Of a stretch of DNA of 64,000 bases, positions 10,205-22,329 are shown in pieces; position 1 is the first letter of the stretch; each line of letters starts with the position of its first letter. This DNA is from Siphonodentalium dalli (Eukaryota; Mollusca; Scaphopoda; Gadilida; Siphonodentaliidae). The notes under the pieces are model-generated. The model was given only the letters and a program-made list of their open reading frames with translations, made no database searches and had not been told where the DNA came from. The translations under genes were made by a program, and so were the position numbers. The stretch spans positions 62,251,127-62,315,126 of the forward strand of contig CP136061.1 of the NCBI GenBank assembly GCA_032622095.1. Reading direction: 5' to 3'.

Positions 10205-12770
10205 ACACAAACGCATATACTGTGTTTTATCAATAAATTGATTCATTACCGATCAAACGATGACAATTCATTAGCTTGAAGTTTATTTCGCGGGGAGAAT
10301 ATATCAGGTATGCGGAATTCACCGAACAACCACCGGTACGTCAATACGCCAATTTCAATCACGCGGTCGGTATTTTAAACCATGATATAAACATTGAATA
10401 TTGACGAGGTGTAGTTGTTCTGCCATATGGTGTAAGTATTTGACATTATCATGACATGTTATGTGATATTATTCTTTAATATCGTATATATATTCCGAAC
10501 TATTTCGGCGGAGTGATATGTTTATTCCATAGCTTGTCACTATTTACATCGAAATTGCCTCGAGATTTTTCGTAAAACTTGATGCCGACTGTAAATAATC
10601 GATGGCGCGATCGCTTATGAAAACAATACAGTGTTACTCAACAAACGATTATCTAACTGTGTTACGGACCCATGTGTTGTCATAACAGCCAGTTCGTTTT
10701 ATTTTCAACATCGTAAAATAAGCACATTTCTCAACACAGGAACGATAACTCCACCAATGGCTGACATAATTTTCCCTATTTCTGTTGCTCGTAATCTATT
10801 TTGAAGTGTGATATTTCGATAATGGGTACGTTTTTCGAAAATCGATGACGCCTTGTCGCTAGATGGAGTCGTCAGGAATTACATGAAGGTTTATTAATAG
10901 ATTCTGTACTAAAATTTATGAAGTCAGGATTTTGTCTCAAATTATTAACATGGAAACCCTATGGGAGAAAAATAATAAATTTTCCACTTTACCTCCCTCT
11001 TAATGTTCTTACTTCGAAAGATGTCGTAGTCCTATCTGCGATGACTGCACAAAACATGGATAAATATAAATGTCTAAACCACGAAAGTTGGAAACATTAA
11101 GCATAATGATGCCAAACAGTTATTGGAGTAGATATCTGTTTGACCGAAATTCGTTGCATTGTTACTGATTTGCAAGCAAAAGAAAAATGATTACAATGAT
11201 AAGTCTAATTTTTTCGACCATAACTCGACTGACTTTCACTTTACCAAATGTGTGCTTTCACTCTCGGAATCCGAAAAAATCATGTTAGGGTGAAATTGAA
11301 CTCAAGGGGTTGTGTAACAGAACATTCAGATGCAGACACTTCCTCAACAAGAGCAGAAGCGGCGTTCCTGCTTGTTTACAATATTTCCCCCAAGGTCGAT
11401 TCTTTCTTTGTTCCACGACTATTGAGTTCTCATAGCATAAAATGCTTTGTTGAAATATTACGCATAATAGCGTTGAATGTTATGTTGTATAATGTACGCC
11501 CAATGTTCACCATCATCAAGGAATTTCATGTTATGCCACCAAAATTCAATCTCCGCATCGGAAATTACTGTCCGCTTGGTGAGTCTCATAGGCAAATCTC
11601 CACATTAACGGATAACAATTTGTCCAAATCATCAGTGGATGAACAACCTAAAGAATAAATGAATAATGCATTAATCAAAAAAACCGATCTATCGAGGATC
11701 GAGTTGTGTCGATTAACTTACACACGAAGATACGCAGTGCATGGGGACTTTTGGTTAACGAATGGGCCATAGCATGCAACTTAAAACTAGGCGAGACATT
11801 CCACGTATTTCTCAAATTTTCAAAACTGCAAATAATATAGTTTAATATTCAAACTTTGACAAGACAAGCCAACACATCAGACCACCCATTCAGAAATCCA
11901 ACAGCCATCCTTCATTATCCATCCATTGACCCACACTGTGACATCCAATATGATCTCGATGGATGATGTAACGATCTGTTTACTAAGTTTGTCCAGAATC
12001 AATTTTTGCATCCCCCGGAAGGAATCTAGACATGCAGCTAAACAAATAATTTTAACTATTTGCCGAAGTTTGTTTGTGAGTAATGATGTACCAAGTCATG
12101 TTTGCTGTGATAAATGGAAAGATAAAGCTAATAAAATGTATTTTTGTCCTGTTAACTCTTTAACATTGAGTTAAAGCCACAGTGCGTCGGGGTTCGTGCC
12201 CCTAATTAGTCTGGTCTTTGAAGCATTAGACCTAGAACAAATTGTTAGTAAGCTATTTGTTGGTGTCGGGAATTATTGAATTTCTGCTATAGGTGCATCA
12301 ATTAATGCATAATGCTTAGTTGTATACCATATATGTAAAATGTATGTCCCAAAATGGCCGTCAAAATGGACAAAACCGAATGAAATTTACATTTGTGCAA
12401 AATTTAATAGCAAGTATACAATGTATAAGGGTGAACAAATGCTCGAATTATTCGAGGAATAATCATTGCAGAGTATAAGGGGAACTTTTGATCAGAATGT
12501 AAGAAATATCTCCAATGACTCTCACGACGGAGCAGTTGAAAACAGACTCTCGTGCAACGGTTAAATCTGGACTTTTGGGCGCCCAGAAACAGAAAATTAA
12601 CGCAGTTGTATGTGTACTTATCCTGAATCGAATGATTATTTGTTAAATAAAACAGTTGAATACGATTTAATAGGGGTGTATTGATTATGTGACCTTTTCT
12701 AGAAGCAGATATATATGTAGTTAGCGCAATCTCACGAATGTGACCAATCAACATTTATTTTCATTATTTA
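10205..12770. other. Non-coding region, nothing firmly recognised
   Basis: This 2.6-kb stretch holds one 136-codon ATG-initiated frame (11,248-11,658, plus) without any recognisable domain, signal or membrane segment; I treat it as chance. Around 12,171-12,225 the sequence TTAAAGCCACAGTGCG followed by GGGGTTCGTGCCCC resembles the start of the 8,312 repeat joined to a B-box-like hairpin, but no complete SINE can be delimited. Confidence 0.4.
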
Positions 12771-13262
12771 TACGCCCGCAACAAAGTTGTGGGGGTATAC
12801 TAGAATCAGCTTGTCCGTCCGCCCGTGGACACAAATTTGTCCGGAGTTCTTCTATATCGTTTTAAAAACATTTTCGTGAAACTTGGCAGACATCAACCAC
12901 CATGGGATCCTGTGCACCTGCGATTTTAATGTCGGTCCGACTTATTTTCGCAGAGTTTGTGACCTTCTTGACCAGATCATATGCCTTTGAATACATGTCA
13001 CCTATATGTTTATAACTGATTGACATGAAGAAGAAAAAACGATTACTATACCATTTTGTCCTTGCTTCAATCTGGAATGCAGGGTCGCCCGTCCGTCCGC
13101 CGCCCGCGGACAAGCTTTGTCCGGGGTTTTTCTCAGTCATTTAAAATAATTGTGCACCTGCAATAGGAATCTGTTATTTTATTATTTTAACTTAATATTT
13201 ACGGACATGTGAAAGGGAAACAACATCTTAGTGTTTTTAAAACACGGGGGTATCCATAGTCC
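12771..13262 (+). repeat. CCGTCCG / GTGGGGGTATAC-type dispersed repeat
   Basis: Begins TACGCCCGCAACAAAGTTGTG, reads GGGGGTATACTAGAATCAG, then a GTCCGTCCGCCCG...GGACA...TTTGTCCGG block. That block recurs about 300 bp later (13,087-13,125), and the repeat ends near ACACGGGGGTATCCATAGTC. Repeats of this composition are common in mollusc genomes (general knowledge; no search done). The 92-codon minus frame through it is not a gene. Confidence 0.55.
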
Positions 13263-13385
13263 CATTGGGACAGTCACACCTAGCTACAACATCAAATCTT
13301 TCAAACAGCACTGCTACAGAACAATGTGAGATATATACATATAGTACTGGGTAAAATGTGAAGATCCTATCGTCCATGTCTCAGA

Positions 13386-13444
13386 ATAGTAGTCATAGTT
13401 ACCTCCGATCAGGAGCATAGTAGTCATAGTTGCTTCCGATCAGG
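13386..13444 (+). repeat. Imperfect 31-bp tandem duplication
   Basis: Two copies of ATAGTAGTCATAGTT(A/G)C followed by TCCGATCAGG, with a 31-bp period. The copies differ at two positions. Confidence 0.85.
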
Positions 13445-14224
13445 TGAAGGAATACTAATATTTTCGCTTTGAACACAAGAATGTATGGTGGCATAGTATG
13501 AACGAATTTATCAAGACACAAAGGAGCACCACAGACTATCTTCAATAAATTCTAAACTTGACCAACATTGTTTACATACTCTGTATCGGAGACTGTTTAT
13601 AGCTGGAAATAATATTTGGTTATATTCACCAAAGCCACATATATGCGAAAGTACTATGTTGTCTGCAACCGCATCACCATGATAATCCTTCTCCCTAATG
13701 TCACATATAATTGCCGTACACGAAACCACAAAGAGCAACATCTCATGAACGTTCGACGCTGAAATAACAGCTTTAAACGACGATCACCTGATATTTATAT
13801 TGGTATTGGTAAGATATTTTCAAACAAAACTATACTGAAAACTAATATTGTTAATTGCGTGGTACCATTTTCCAGTTGTAAAGTGGCGACTGAAGTCATT
13901 TGAACACAACTGTCTACTAAAAACCGGTTTGGTAGCAGCGTGAACATTAATCTTACATAAACTGTAAGATGTACCGTCTCTTTGATCTGGTGAGTGGGGC
14001 TAAGCTATTGAAGAGATGAATGTTTCTTTAAAGTATAATAAGCATCGGGACATATGATGTATGATTTATTATCACGGAGAGTGTAGAACATTCCGGGAAT
14101 GTACATGGTCTTTATAACGCAAGAGTGTGCACTTCAGTTGCATTCAATAATTAATCACAATCCGAACAAGACTGTCATGCACTGTGTGTATAATCATTAC
14201 TTTGTGTGCTACATGCCCGAAAAT

Positions 14225-14331
14225 TAGGATAGGATATTGTATTTCAATATACACATATTAATACATAATACATTTTACAGATATTGTATTGTATATTCGA
14301 GGGGGTGGCATAGTCAGGCTATACTGTCTTA
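14225..14331 (+). repeat. Dispersed repeat, inverted partner at 63.8 kb
   Basis: Reads 'GGATAGGATATTGTATTTCAATATACACATATTAATAC...' and ends with GAGGGGGTGGCATAGTCAGG. Its reverse complement is found at 63,802-63,912 with few changes. No coding capacity. Confidence 0.8.
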
Positions 14332-16162
14332 CTGCCACCCCTACTGCCCAAACATTATCCCATGTTGGCCCGACAGTTTGATAAGCAGAACACCCGAAGT
14401 CTAAAGACACACATCATTGGGTTTGACTTGTTGCAGTGACCGATAAATCCGGTGGATGGATCTGATTTAATTATCTGTGTATCTTTTGAGATACTTAACA
14501 ACAGACTTTTAGATTACCAAAACGTTTCACTCATGTCTGGTTACCCAATGTGTTGCTTTCATTGGTATGTCTTGGAGTTGCGGCCATTTTGACAGTCATC
14601 TCATGGCCGCGATTGTACTATTTTCTGTCCGTGTCACCCTTATTCGCGCTCGTACTCTAATTTCACAAAACAAAACTGATATAACTGCGTTATTCCTATG
14701 CCACAATTATCGTATAATGACATATTTCGAAAAATAATGTAATACAGACAACGGACGTCATCTTGGGTAACAGTTTCTCCAAAGCGGATTTTATCGGATT
14801 TTGGATATGTTGTTCCTTGGATATTTGCGCATGTTTCGACCTCTCTCTCACATGATTCATAATTGAATGCGATATAATTATTCATCTCAAACTAGGACAT
14901 TATCTTCGGGTATTTTTTTATTAGTAAATGATATTTATTACTGATTATTTTATCCCGTTTTATAATAACTACATGTATACTAGTGAAAAATCTTCCATCG
15001 GTACGCGTCGAGATGACGATTGAACACTCGCTCTCAAGAATATGTTGAAGATGTCTTGACAGATTTGACACAATAAAACTACAATTGGTCCGTTTATGGA
15101 AGTGAATGCACGTATCGATACCGCTCGTGCAACTTTCTTTACGATAACAGATGTGTTAACATCCAGACAAATATTCATCTCAGAAAGAGACTAAGTAATG
15201 GTTAGAGCACAAGAAATGTTCTTAACCAGAATCAATCGAGTCGGAGACGAGATTTATTCTGGTAAAGAACAATTCGCGTGCTCTGACCGACTTAGAGCAC
15301 AATTGATCACACATAATGCAATAAACTGGAAATGTGCCGTGCGCTGGCCGCGATTGGACACAATAGCCGGTTGGCCATGCCCAAAAACGTGATTAACACG
15401 AACTGAATAGTGTTGTCATCACTAAATCCACCATTCTGATTGGTCGGCGCCCACGTGGCTAGTTGCGGTTATTTCTCGGTGAATGCGCAACGCCTCATAA
15501 CACCAAGCTAATAACACCATCGATACGTCATTAGGTCTGGAAAGACGGACGCGTAATGTTTTGGGCGCATTTGGACTCGCGCAGGATTGACTTAATACAT
15601 CATCGGGTTTCAATATGAAGAGAAATTGTTCGTATTAACTTTTGCCAATGGTGCTATTGGGTATTTTGGGCTGATCTTGTCACGATACACTTTTCGATTT
15701 AAATATATTTACAAAAGGGAATTTTTCGCTAAATGTATATAAATATAAGGATTAACTGTCATGTGGACTATTTTTATGGAGATGTAACGGTGAAGTAAGT
15801 GGTCATAACTTGTATGTAAAACCCTTTGGAGACGGCACAGTGTGTAATGATAGGTAAATATTCCGAGTCTTTGCCTAAGTACATCTACGAGACATTTAAT
15901 ACGGTTAACTCCACATAAGTATACACCATCAAAAACGCAATTTTATGTGTTTTAGACCAGACAATGAGCCCATTAATAGGAGGTTGTGCTGGCCAGTGTC
16001 AAAGTTCAAAGGGCAATGTTTAAAAAATGTCACTTTTCAACGTTAACTGGTTGATGCTTTGGAGGATTATCGTGATTCCAGTGCCACGCAAATGATGGTG
16101 ATTGCAAATATCATTCTTGTTTCTTTTGCCTGTCGAGGAGCGGTCTTGACCAGAATGTTTCG
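14332..16162. other. Non-coding region, nothing recognised
   Basis: 1.8 kb of AT-rich sequence between a dispersed repeat and the tandem array. No gene, RNA or structured repeat could be supported. The stretch ends abruptly at the array junction (16,162/16,163). Confidence 0.45.
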
Positions 16163-16635
16163 AGTTTAATTACTTTCTGGACACACATAAATAGTATATA
16201 CCATATTAAAGTAGATGTCAGCTTCATGTTCCGACCTGCTGTAAAATTTGAACGTGGTGCCATTGCTATGGAAACGGCGTGTAAACAATACAAGCGCATT
16301 TTTAGAAACGACACTTTAAGTCTATGGTAAAAAAAACCGTGAATTTAATCCCATTCTACTGGTGAACACAAGATTACTTACAAGAAAATTTGAATAATTT
16401 GGTGTAAATCTTTAAAGTACTGTTGGCCTCTTCTGGGCAATTTTTTCTGGTTAATAATCAGAATAGTTTTTTCTCAAGACGGCGCCTCAAATTACATTAT
16501 TTAAATTAAAGTGATCTGTTCTACTGATTTTCTAACAATCACGTAGCTTATAATACAACTGTGTGCTATATGACGCTAAGTTGTAATAGCTGTTCCACAG
16601 TTAGGTAAATATCATTGGAAGTGTTCAAACTAATC

Positions 16636-16643
16636 TCGCGACA
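16636..16643 (+). repeat. 8-bp target site duplication, left (TCGCGACA)
   Basis: Exact match to the right copy at 27,209-27,216. Array units 2-4 have one copy only at the homologous position, followed directly by CCGCCCTAAAG. This defines the insertion precisely. Confidence 0.95.
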
Positions 16644-16668
16644 GAAGATAGAGCGTCTCGTTAGAGCC

Positions 16669-16880
16669 ACATCTAAAAATAGAATCTTTGGGTCTAAAAT
16701 TGGTTGTACTAAAATATTCCCAAAATATCAAAACCCAAAATTTTTTTCAAAAATTCCAAAATTTATTTTTTCCAAAAAATTTCAAAACCCTAAAATTAAT
16801 TTTTTCCACAAAAAAAATTCAAAACCCCCAAATTTCAAAAAAAGAAAAAATTTCAAAACCCTCAAAATTATTTCTCTAAA
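16669..16880 (+). repeat. Outer TTCAAAA-rich tract of left arm
   Basis: Begins with a ~60-bp block CATCTAAAAATAGAATC...ATTCCCAAAA and continues into degenerate TTTCAAAACCC repeats. The same leading block recurs at 21,731-21,790 in the same arm, and both are mirrored in the right arm (26,973-27,183 and near 22,230-22,290). The lysine-rich 157-codon frame through it is a low-complexity artefact, not a gene. Confidence 0.8.
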
Positions 16881-17799
16881 AAAAAGTTTAAATAAAAAAT
16901 TTATAACGAGTTTTTCGGTTTCTGATAATCTCGATATTAAAAAATATCGAATGTTAAATTATTTGCGCGTAATATCTTTCGTTATTTTTTTGTTCAACCA
17001 ATGTTTCAATGTATTTATTAATCGATGTTTAGAAATATCTTTATACCAATTATATGTGTATGGACAGTCGCTTTATTGGACATTGTGACCAACGGTATGA
17101 ATGCATACATTCCAGTGTTTAACGGACGCAGTTCATATAATTGTCATACCTGAAAATAGACACCATTACTTTTACATAAATAATAAAGAGCGTTTATTCT
17201 TTACTTATCTCTATATGAAGTTATTGAGTATATGACAGGCGTGTATTTTCGTGAATTATTGGAAGTATTGAAATGTACTATGTTGAATCCCTAACGGTCG
17301 AAAATTGTAAGGCGAAATTACAACCCCCTAGAATGAACTGTCATATTGAATGAATGATGATTTAATCTCAGCCATTTTTACATGGAACATGAGCGATGTA
17401 CACGCAATCACACACGCCACATTGGTGTTAACAATGTGTCTTTCACACCTTTGCTTTACCAAATGAATTCTATTATTTCCCCGGTCACAGCTATATGGTA
17501 TTCAGAAAACATATCGATTTGAGCAGAAATAGTTGTTTAACGGGTTAGTATCAATTAAGGTTGATAAACTGTGTCATTCACACGATAATTAGTTATCCAA
17601 AAAACATGCATACATATTACGTCAGGTCGTGAGACACTCAATTATAGAAATTGCTTTGATGACATTGTTATAACAACATTACGTAATAACCCCTTATCAC
17701 TCCATTCACACTTACGACCATTTTGTATGCCGAAAACTACAGGTAGCACCGATGATGTAACATTATATCACTGCTATTGTACCAATGATAGGTTCAGAC

Positions 17800-18345
17800 A
17801 TGTCAACAGCTACAGGCATTATCATAGGGTTATACTGTCTTGCATGTACACACGCTATGACATCATTAAAGGCGGACAATCCACTCACGGTGTGACAACA
17901 CATACAGACATAGGCATAGTGTTATACTATCTTACATGTACACACGCTATGACATCATTCGAAGGGGCAATAGACTCAAGGAGTTAATGTGACACGAAAC
18001 AAGGGACGTGATGTAATATTGGTGTTTGAATCTTAAAGGAACACAAGACACTCTAAAGGGACATGCATTATGAATGAATGTTAACAATACAAGCGCACGA
18101 ATGAAGAGCGTTGAACATATACAAAATTACTACACGAATGAACCTTGAAATTTATATTTCACATCTTACCAACAACAGTTACAGACATAATCATAGTATT
18201 ATACTGTCTTGCATGTACACACACTATGACATCATTAAAGGCGGACAATCCACTCACGGTGTGACAACAGATACGGACATAGGCATAGTGTTATACAGTC
18301 TTCTATGTACCCACGCTATGACACCATTAACGTACATTGGATGTT
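17800..18345 (+). repeat. ~275-bp tandem repeat family, outer block of left arm
   Basis: Diverged copies of the unit containing CACGCTATGACATCATT, GTGACACGAAACAAGGGACG, ACACAAGACACTCTAAAGGG and GAATGAAGAGCGTTGAACAT. The mirror copy is at about 25,510-26,050. No conserved reading frame across copies; the short frames seen are shadows of the repeat. Confidence 0.8.
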
Positions 18346-18377
18346 AGGTCTATGACTCTTGAGTATGCACCAATCAA

Positions 18378-19285
18378 TGAGCAAATGAGCAATAAAAATG
18401 AGCAAATGAGCAAAAAAATGAGCAAATGAGCAAGAAAATGAGCAAATGAGCAAGAAAATGAGCAAATGAGCAATAAAAATGAGCAAATGAGCAAAAAAAA
18501 TGAGCAAATGAGCAAGAAAATGAGCAAATGAGCAACAAAATGAGCAAATGAGCAACAAAATGAGCAAAAAAATGAGCAAATGAGCAAAAAAATGAGCAAA
18601 TGAGCAAGAAAATGAGTAAATGAGCAAGAAAATGAGCAAATGAGCAATAAAAATGAGCAAATGAGCAAAAAAATGAGCAAATGAGCAAAAAAATTAGCAA
18701 ATGAGCAAGAAAATGAGCAAATGAGCAATAAAAATGAGCAAATGAGCAAAAAAATGAGCAAATGAGCAAACAAATTAGCAAATGAGCAAGAAAATGAGCA
18801 AATGAGCAATAAAAATGAGCAAATGAGCAAAAAAATGAGCAAATGAGCAAGAAAATGAGCAAATGAGCAAGAAAATGAGCAAATGAGCAATAAAATGAGC
18901 AAATGAGCAAGAAAATGAGCAAATGAGCAATAAAAATGAGCAAATGAGCAAAACAATGAGCAAATGAGCAAGAAAATGAGCAAATGAGCAATAAAAATGA
19001 GCAAATGAGCAAAAAAATGAGCAAATGAGCAAGAAAATGAGCAAATGAGCAAGAAAATGAGCAAATGAGCAATAAAAATGAGCAAATGAGCAAATAAATG
19101 AGCAAATGAGCAAGAAAATGAGCAAATGAGCAATAAAAATGAGCAAATGAGCAAATAAATGAGCAAATGAGCAAGAAAATGAGCAAATGAGCAAATGAGC
19201 AAATAAATGAGCAAATGAGCAAAAAAATGAGCAATAAAATGAGCAAATGAGCAATAAAAATGAGCAAATGAGCAAAAAAATGGGC
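18378..19285 (+). repeat. TGAGCAAA minisatellite, left arm
   Basis: About 900 bp of TGAGCAAATGAGCAA(G/T/A)AAAA units, 20 or 21 bp long. Mixing of unit lengths shifts frame, and because no unit contains a stop when read on the minus strand, all three minus frames stay open for 110-300 codons (Leu/Ile/Cys/Ser/Phe-rich). These are not genes. The array is about 160 bp longer than its mirror at 24,731-25,482, showing that the two arms change copy number independently. Confidence 0.92.
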
Positions 19286-19924
19286 ATACCTGTATGTAGG
19301 CCTATCAGTGGATGAATAGTCTGCCGGAGAAGTACTGTGTAGACAGGTCTTGTCGGTAAGAGAGTCAGACGAGTAGTGAAGGCTCGGCTATTAAAACATA
19401 GTAATGCGATAGCGAACATCAAACGAGTCTGCGCACGCATATCTGTCAAAGGATACAAGGGCAGTCATTGGTCAATTTATCCCCGGTGTCAGATCAGTAC
19501 CCAATCGGGACGAAGCCGAAGGTCAACTCATTTTTTTTTTGCTCATTATAGTACGTCACTTGGACATTTTATCAGTTTATCACGTGATCACTAAATGTGG
19601 CAATCGGGTATCCACCGATGCCTGCAATTTATTATTTATAATAATTGGACTCATTGATCTCACGTAAATAATACTCTTATTTGTTCCAAAATAGTTATCA
19701 AATTCGATCACCAATAGATTTGACTGTGGAATATTATAACCTTTAACTTATTTATCGATCTATGTTAGAACATGGTCTTAACAAAAAACTTGACCATAAC
19801 AAAAATTACCTTACATTTATGCATGAATCTAATTAGACCATGCGTAAATATTGTCAGCTTATCGTCTGATGAGCAAATCCGATGTTTATCAAAAATAGTA
19901 CAACTTCCAGTTGGTAATTACTCT

Positions 19925-21690
19925 TACGAATGAAGAGCGTTGAACATATACGAAATTACTACACGAATGAATTGAACCTTGAAATTTATATTTCACATCT
20001 TACCAACAACAGATACAGACATAGTCATAGTGTTATACTATCTTACATGTACCCATGCTATGACATCATTCGAAGGGGCAATACACTCAAGGAGTTAAAG
20101 TGACACGAAACAAGGGACGTGATGTAATATTGGTGTTTGAATCTTAAAGGAACACAAGACACTCTAAAGGGACACTCATTATGAATGAATGTTAACAATA
20201 CAAGCGCACGAATGAAGAGCGTTGAACATATACAAAATTACTACACGAATGAATTGAACCTTGAAATTTATATTTCACATCTTACCAACAACAGCTACAG
20301 GCATTATCATAGGGTTATACTGTCTTGCATGTACACACGCTATGACATCATTAAAGGCGGACAATCCACTCACGGTGTGACAACAGATACAGACATAGGC
20401 ATAGTGTTATACTATCTTACATGTACACACGCTATGACATCATTCGAAGGGGCAATACACTCAAGGAGTTAATGTGACACGAAACAAGGGACGTGATGTA
20501 ATATTGGTGTTTGAATCTTAAAGGAACACAAGACACTCTAAAGGGACATTCATTATGAATGAATGTTAACAATACAAGCACACGAATGAAGAGCGTTGAA
20601 CATATACGAAATTACTACACGAATGAACTGAAATTTATATTTCACATCTTACCAACAACAGATACAGACATAGTCATAGTGTTATACTATCTTACATGTA
20701 CACACGCTATGACATCATTCGAAGGGGCAATACACTCAAGGAGTTAATGTGACACGAAACAAGGGACGTGATGTAATATTGGTGTTTGAATCTTAAAGGA
20801 ACACAAGACACTCTAAAGGGACATTCATTATGAATGAATGTTAACAATACAAGCACCCGAATGAAGAGCGTTGAACATATACGAAATTACTACATGAATG
20901 AACTGAAATTTATATTTCACATCTTACCAACAACAGATACAGACATAGTCATAGTGTTATACTATCTTACATGTACACACGCTATGACATCATTCGAAGG
21001 GGCAATACACTCAAGGAGTTAATGTGACACGAAACAAGGGACGTGATGTAATATTGGTGTTTGAATCTTAAAGGAACACAAGACACTCTAAAGGGACATT
21101 CATTATGAATGAATGTTAACAATACAAGCACACGAATGAAGAGCGTTGAACATATACAAAATTACAAGACACTCTAAAGGGACATTCATTATGAATGAAT
21201 GTTAACAATACAAGCACACGAATGAAGAGCGTTGAACATATACAAAATTACTACACGAATGAATTGAACCTTAAAATTTATATTTCACATCTTACCAACA
21301 ACCGCTACAGACATAATCATAGTGTTATACTGTCTTGCATGTACACACGCTATGAAATCATTAAAGGCGGACAATCCACCCAAGGAGTTAAAGTGACACG
21401 AAACAAGGGACGTGATGTAATATTGGTGGTTGAATCTTAAAGGAACACAAGACACTCTAAAGGGGCACTCATTATGAATGAATGTTAACAATACAAGCAC
21501 ACGAATGAAGAGCGTTGAACATATACAAAATTACTACACGAATGAACCTTGAAATTTATATTTCACATCTTACCAACAGCTACAGACATAATCATAGGGT
21601 TATACTGTCTTGCATGTACCATGCTATGACATCATTAAAGGGGGATAATACACACACGGTGTGGAATGTTAAAGTGACACGAGATAGCGG
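19925..21690 (+). repeat. ~275-bp tandem repeat family, inner block of left arm
   Basis: At least six units; units starting near 20,559 and 20,834 are 275 bp apart and nearly identical. Some units carry an internal duplication of the CACGCTATGACATCATT block, and one (around 21,105-21,190) is truncated. The mirror copy lies at about 22,330-24,095. Each unit contains a GAAGAGCGTT motif. Confidence 0.88.
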
Positions 21691-21784
21691 GGGTAGCATC
21701 ACCAAATTACCCTCTGGGGACCTCATTCTGTCATCTAAAAATAGAATCTTTGGGTCTAAAATTGGTTGTACTAAAATATTCCCA

Positions 21785-21907
21785 AAAACCCAAAACTTCA
21801 AAAATTTCAAAAAACTTCAAAAACTTCAAAAATTTCAAAAATTTCAAAAATTTCAAAAACTTCAAAAAACTTCAAAAAACTTCAAAAATTTCAAAAACTT
21901 CAAAAAT
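21785..21907 (+). repeat. Inner TTCAAAA tandem tract of left arm
   Basis: Repeats of TTCAAAAATTTCAAAAAC type with a 9-11-bp period. The mirror at about 22,134-22,235 is 18 bp shorter. Confidence 0.85.
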
Positions 21908-21908
21908 A

Positions 21909-22130
21909 AGACCCCGGCGGCGGCGGCGGCGGCGGCGGCGGCATTGCGGTAATGCCGGTATTTGCCGGCGGCGGCGGCGGCATTGCAGTATTTTACTGAG
22001 GGGTCCGTCGGCGGCGGACCCCCGGCGGCGGCGGCGGCACCGCCGCCGCAGTAAAATACCGCAATGCCGCCGCCGCCGGCGGCAAATACCGGCATTACCG
22101 CAATGCCGCCGCCGCCGCCGCCGGGGTCTT
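21909..22130. repeat. GGC-rich snapback core at the palindrome centre
   Basis: Bounded by AGACCCCGG and CCGGGGTCT, made of (GGC)n/(GCC)n blocks with CATTGC(G/A)GTA and ATGCCGGTATTTGCCGG inserts. At the middle, GGGGTCCG and CGGACCCC (22,000-22,007 and 22,015-22,022) form a short hairpin. It is extremely GC-rich in an otherwise AT-rich window. A further 5' overlap of frames gives Ala/Arg-rich open frames, which I regard as artefacts. Confidence 0.85.
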
Positions 22131-22329
22131 ATTTTTGAAGTTTTTGAAATTTTTGAAGTTTTTTGAAGTTTTTTGAAGTTTTTGAAATTTTTGAAGTTTT
22201 TGAAGTTTTTTGAAATTTTTGAAGTTTTGGGTTTTTGGGAATATTTTAGTACAACCAATTTTAGACCCAAAGATTCTATTTTTAGATGACAGAATGAGGT
22301 CCCCAGAGGGTAATTTGGTGATGCTACCC

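Noticed and set aside
11248-11658. 136-codon ATG-initiated frame as a gene
   Set aside because: No domain, signal peptide, membrane segment, splice context or repeat-independent support; length is within chance for this much sequence.
12186-12215. GGGGTTCGTGCCCC as a tRNA T-arm or SINE B box
   Set aside because: No matching A box, anticodon arm or acceptor stem can be folded around it.
16615-17088. 157-codon lysine/asparagine/phenylalanine-rich frame at the palindrome edge
   Set aside because: Crosses the insertion boundary and is built from TTCAAAA repeats; not a conserved protein.
18374-19267. Open frames of 227-326 codons on the minus strand (left arm) and plus strand (right arm)
   Set aside because: They come from a stop-free 20-21-bp minisatellite that is open in three frames at once; composition is low complexity and no start or domain is shared.
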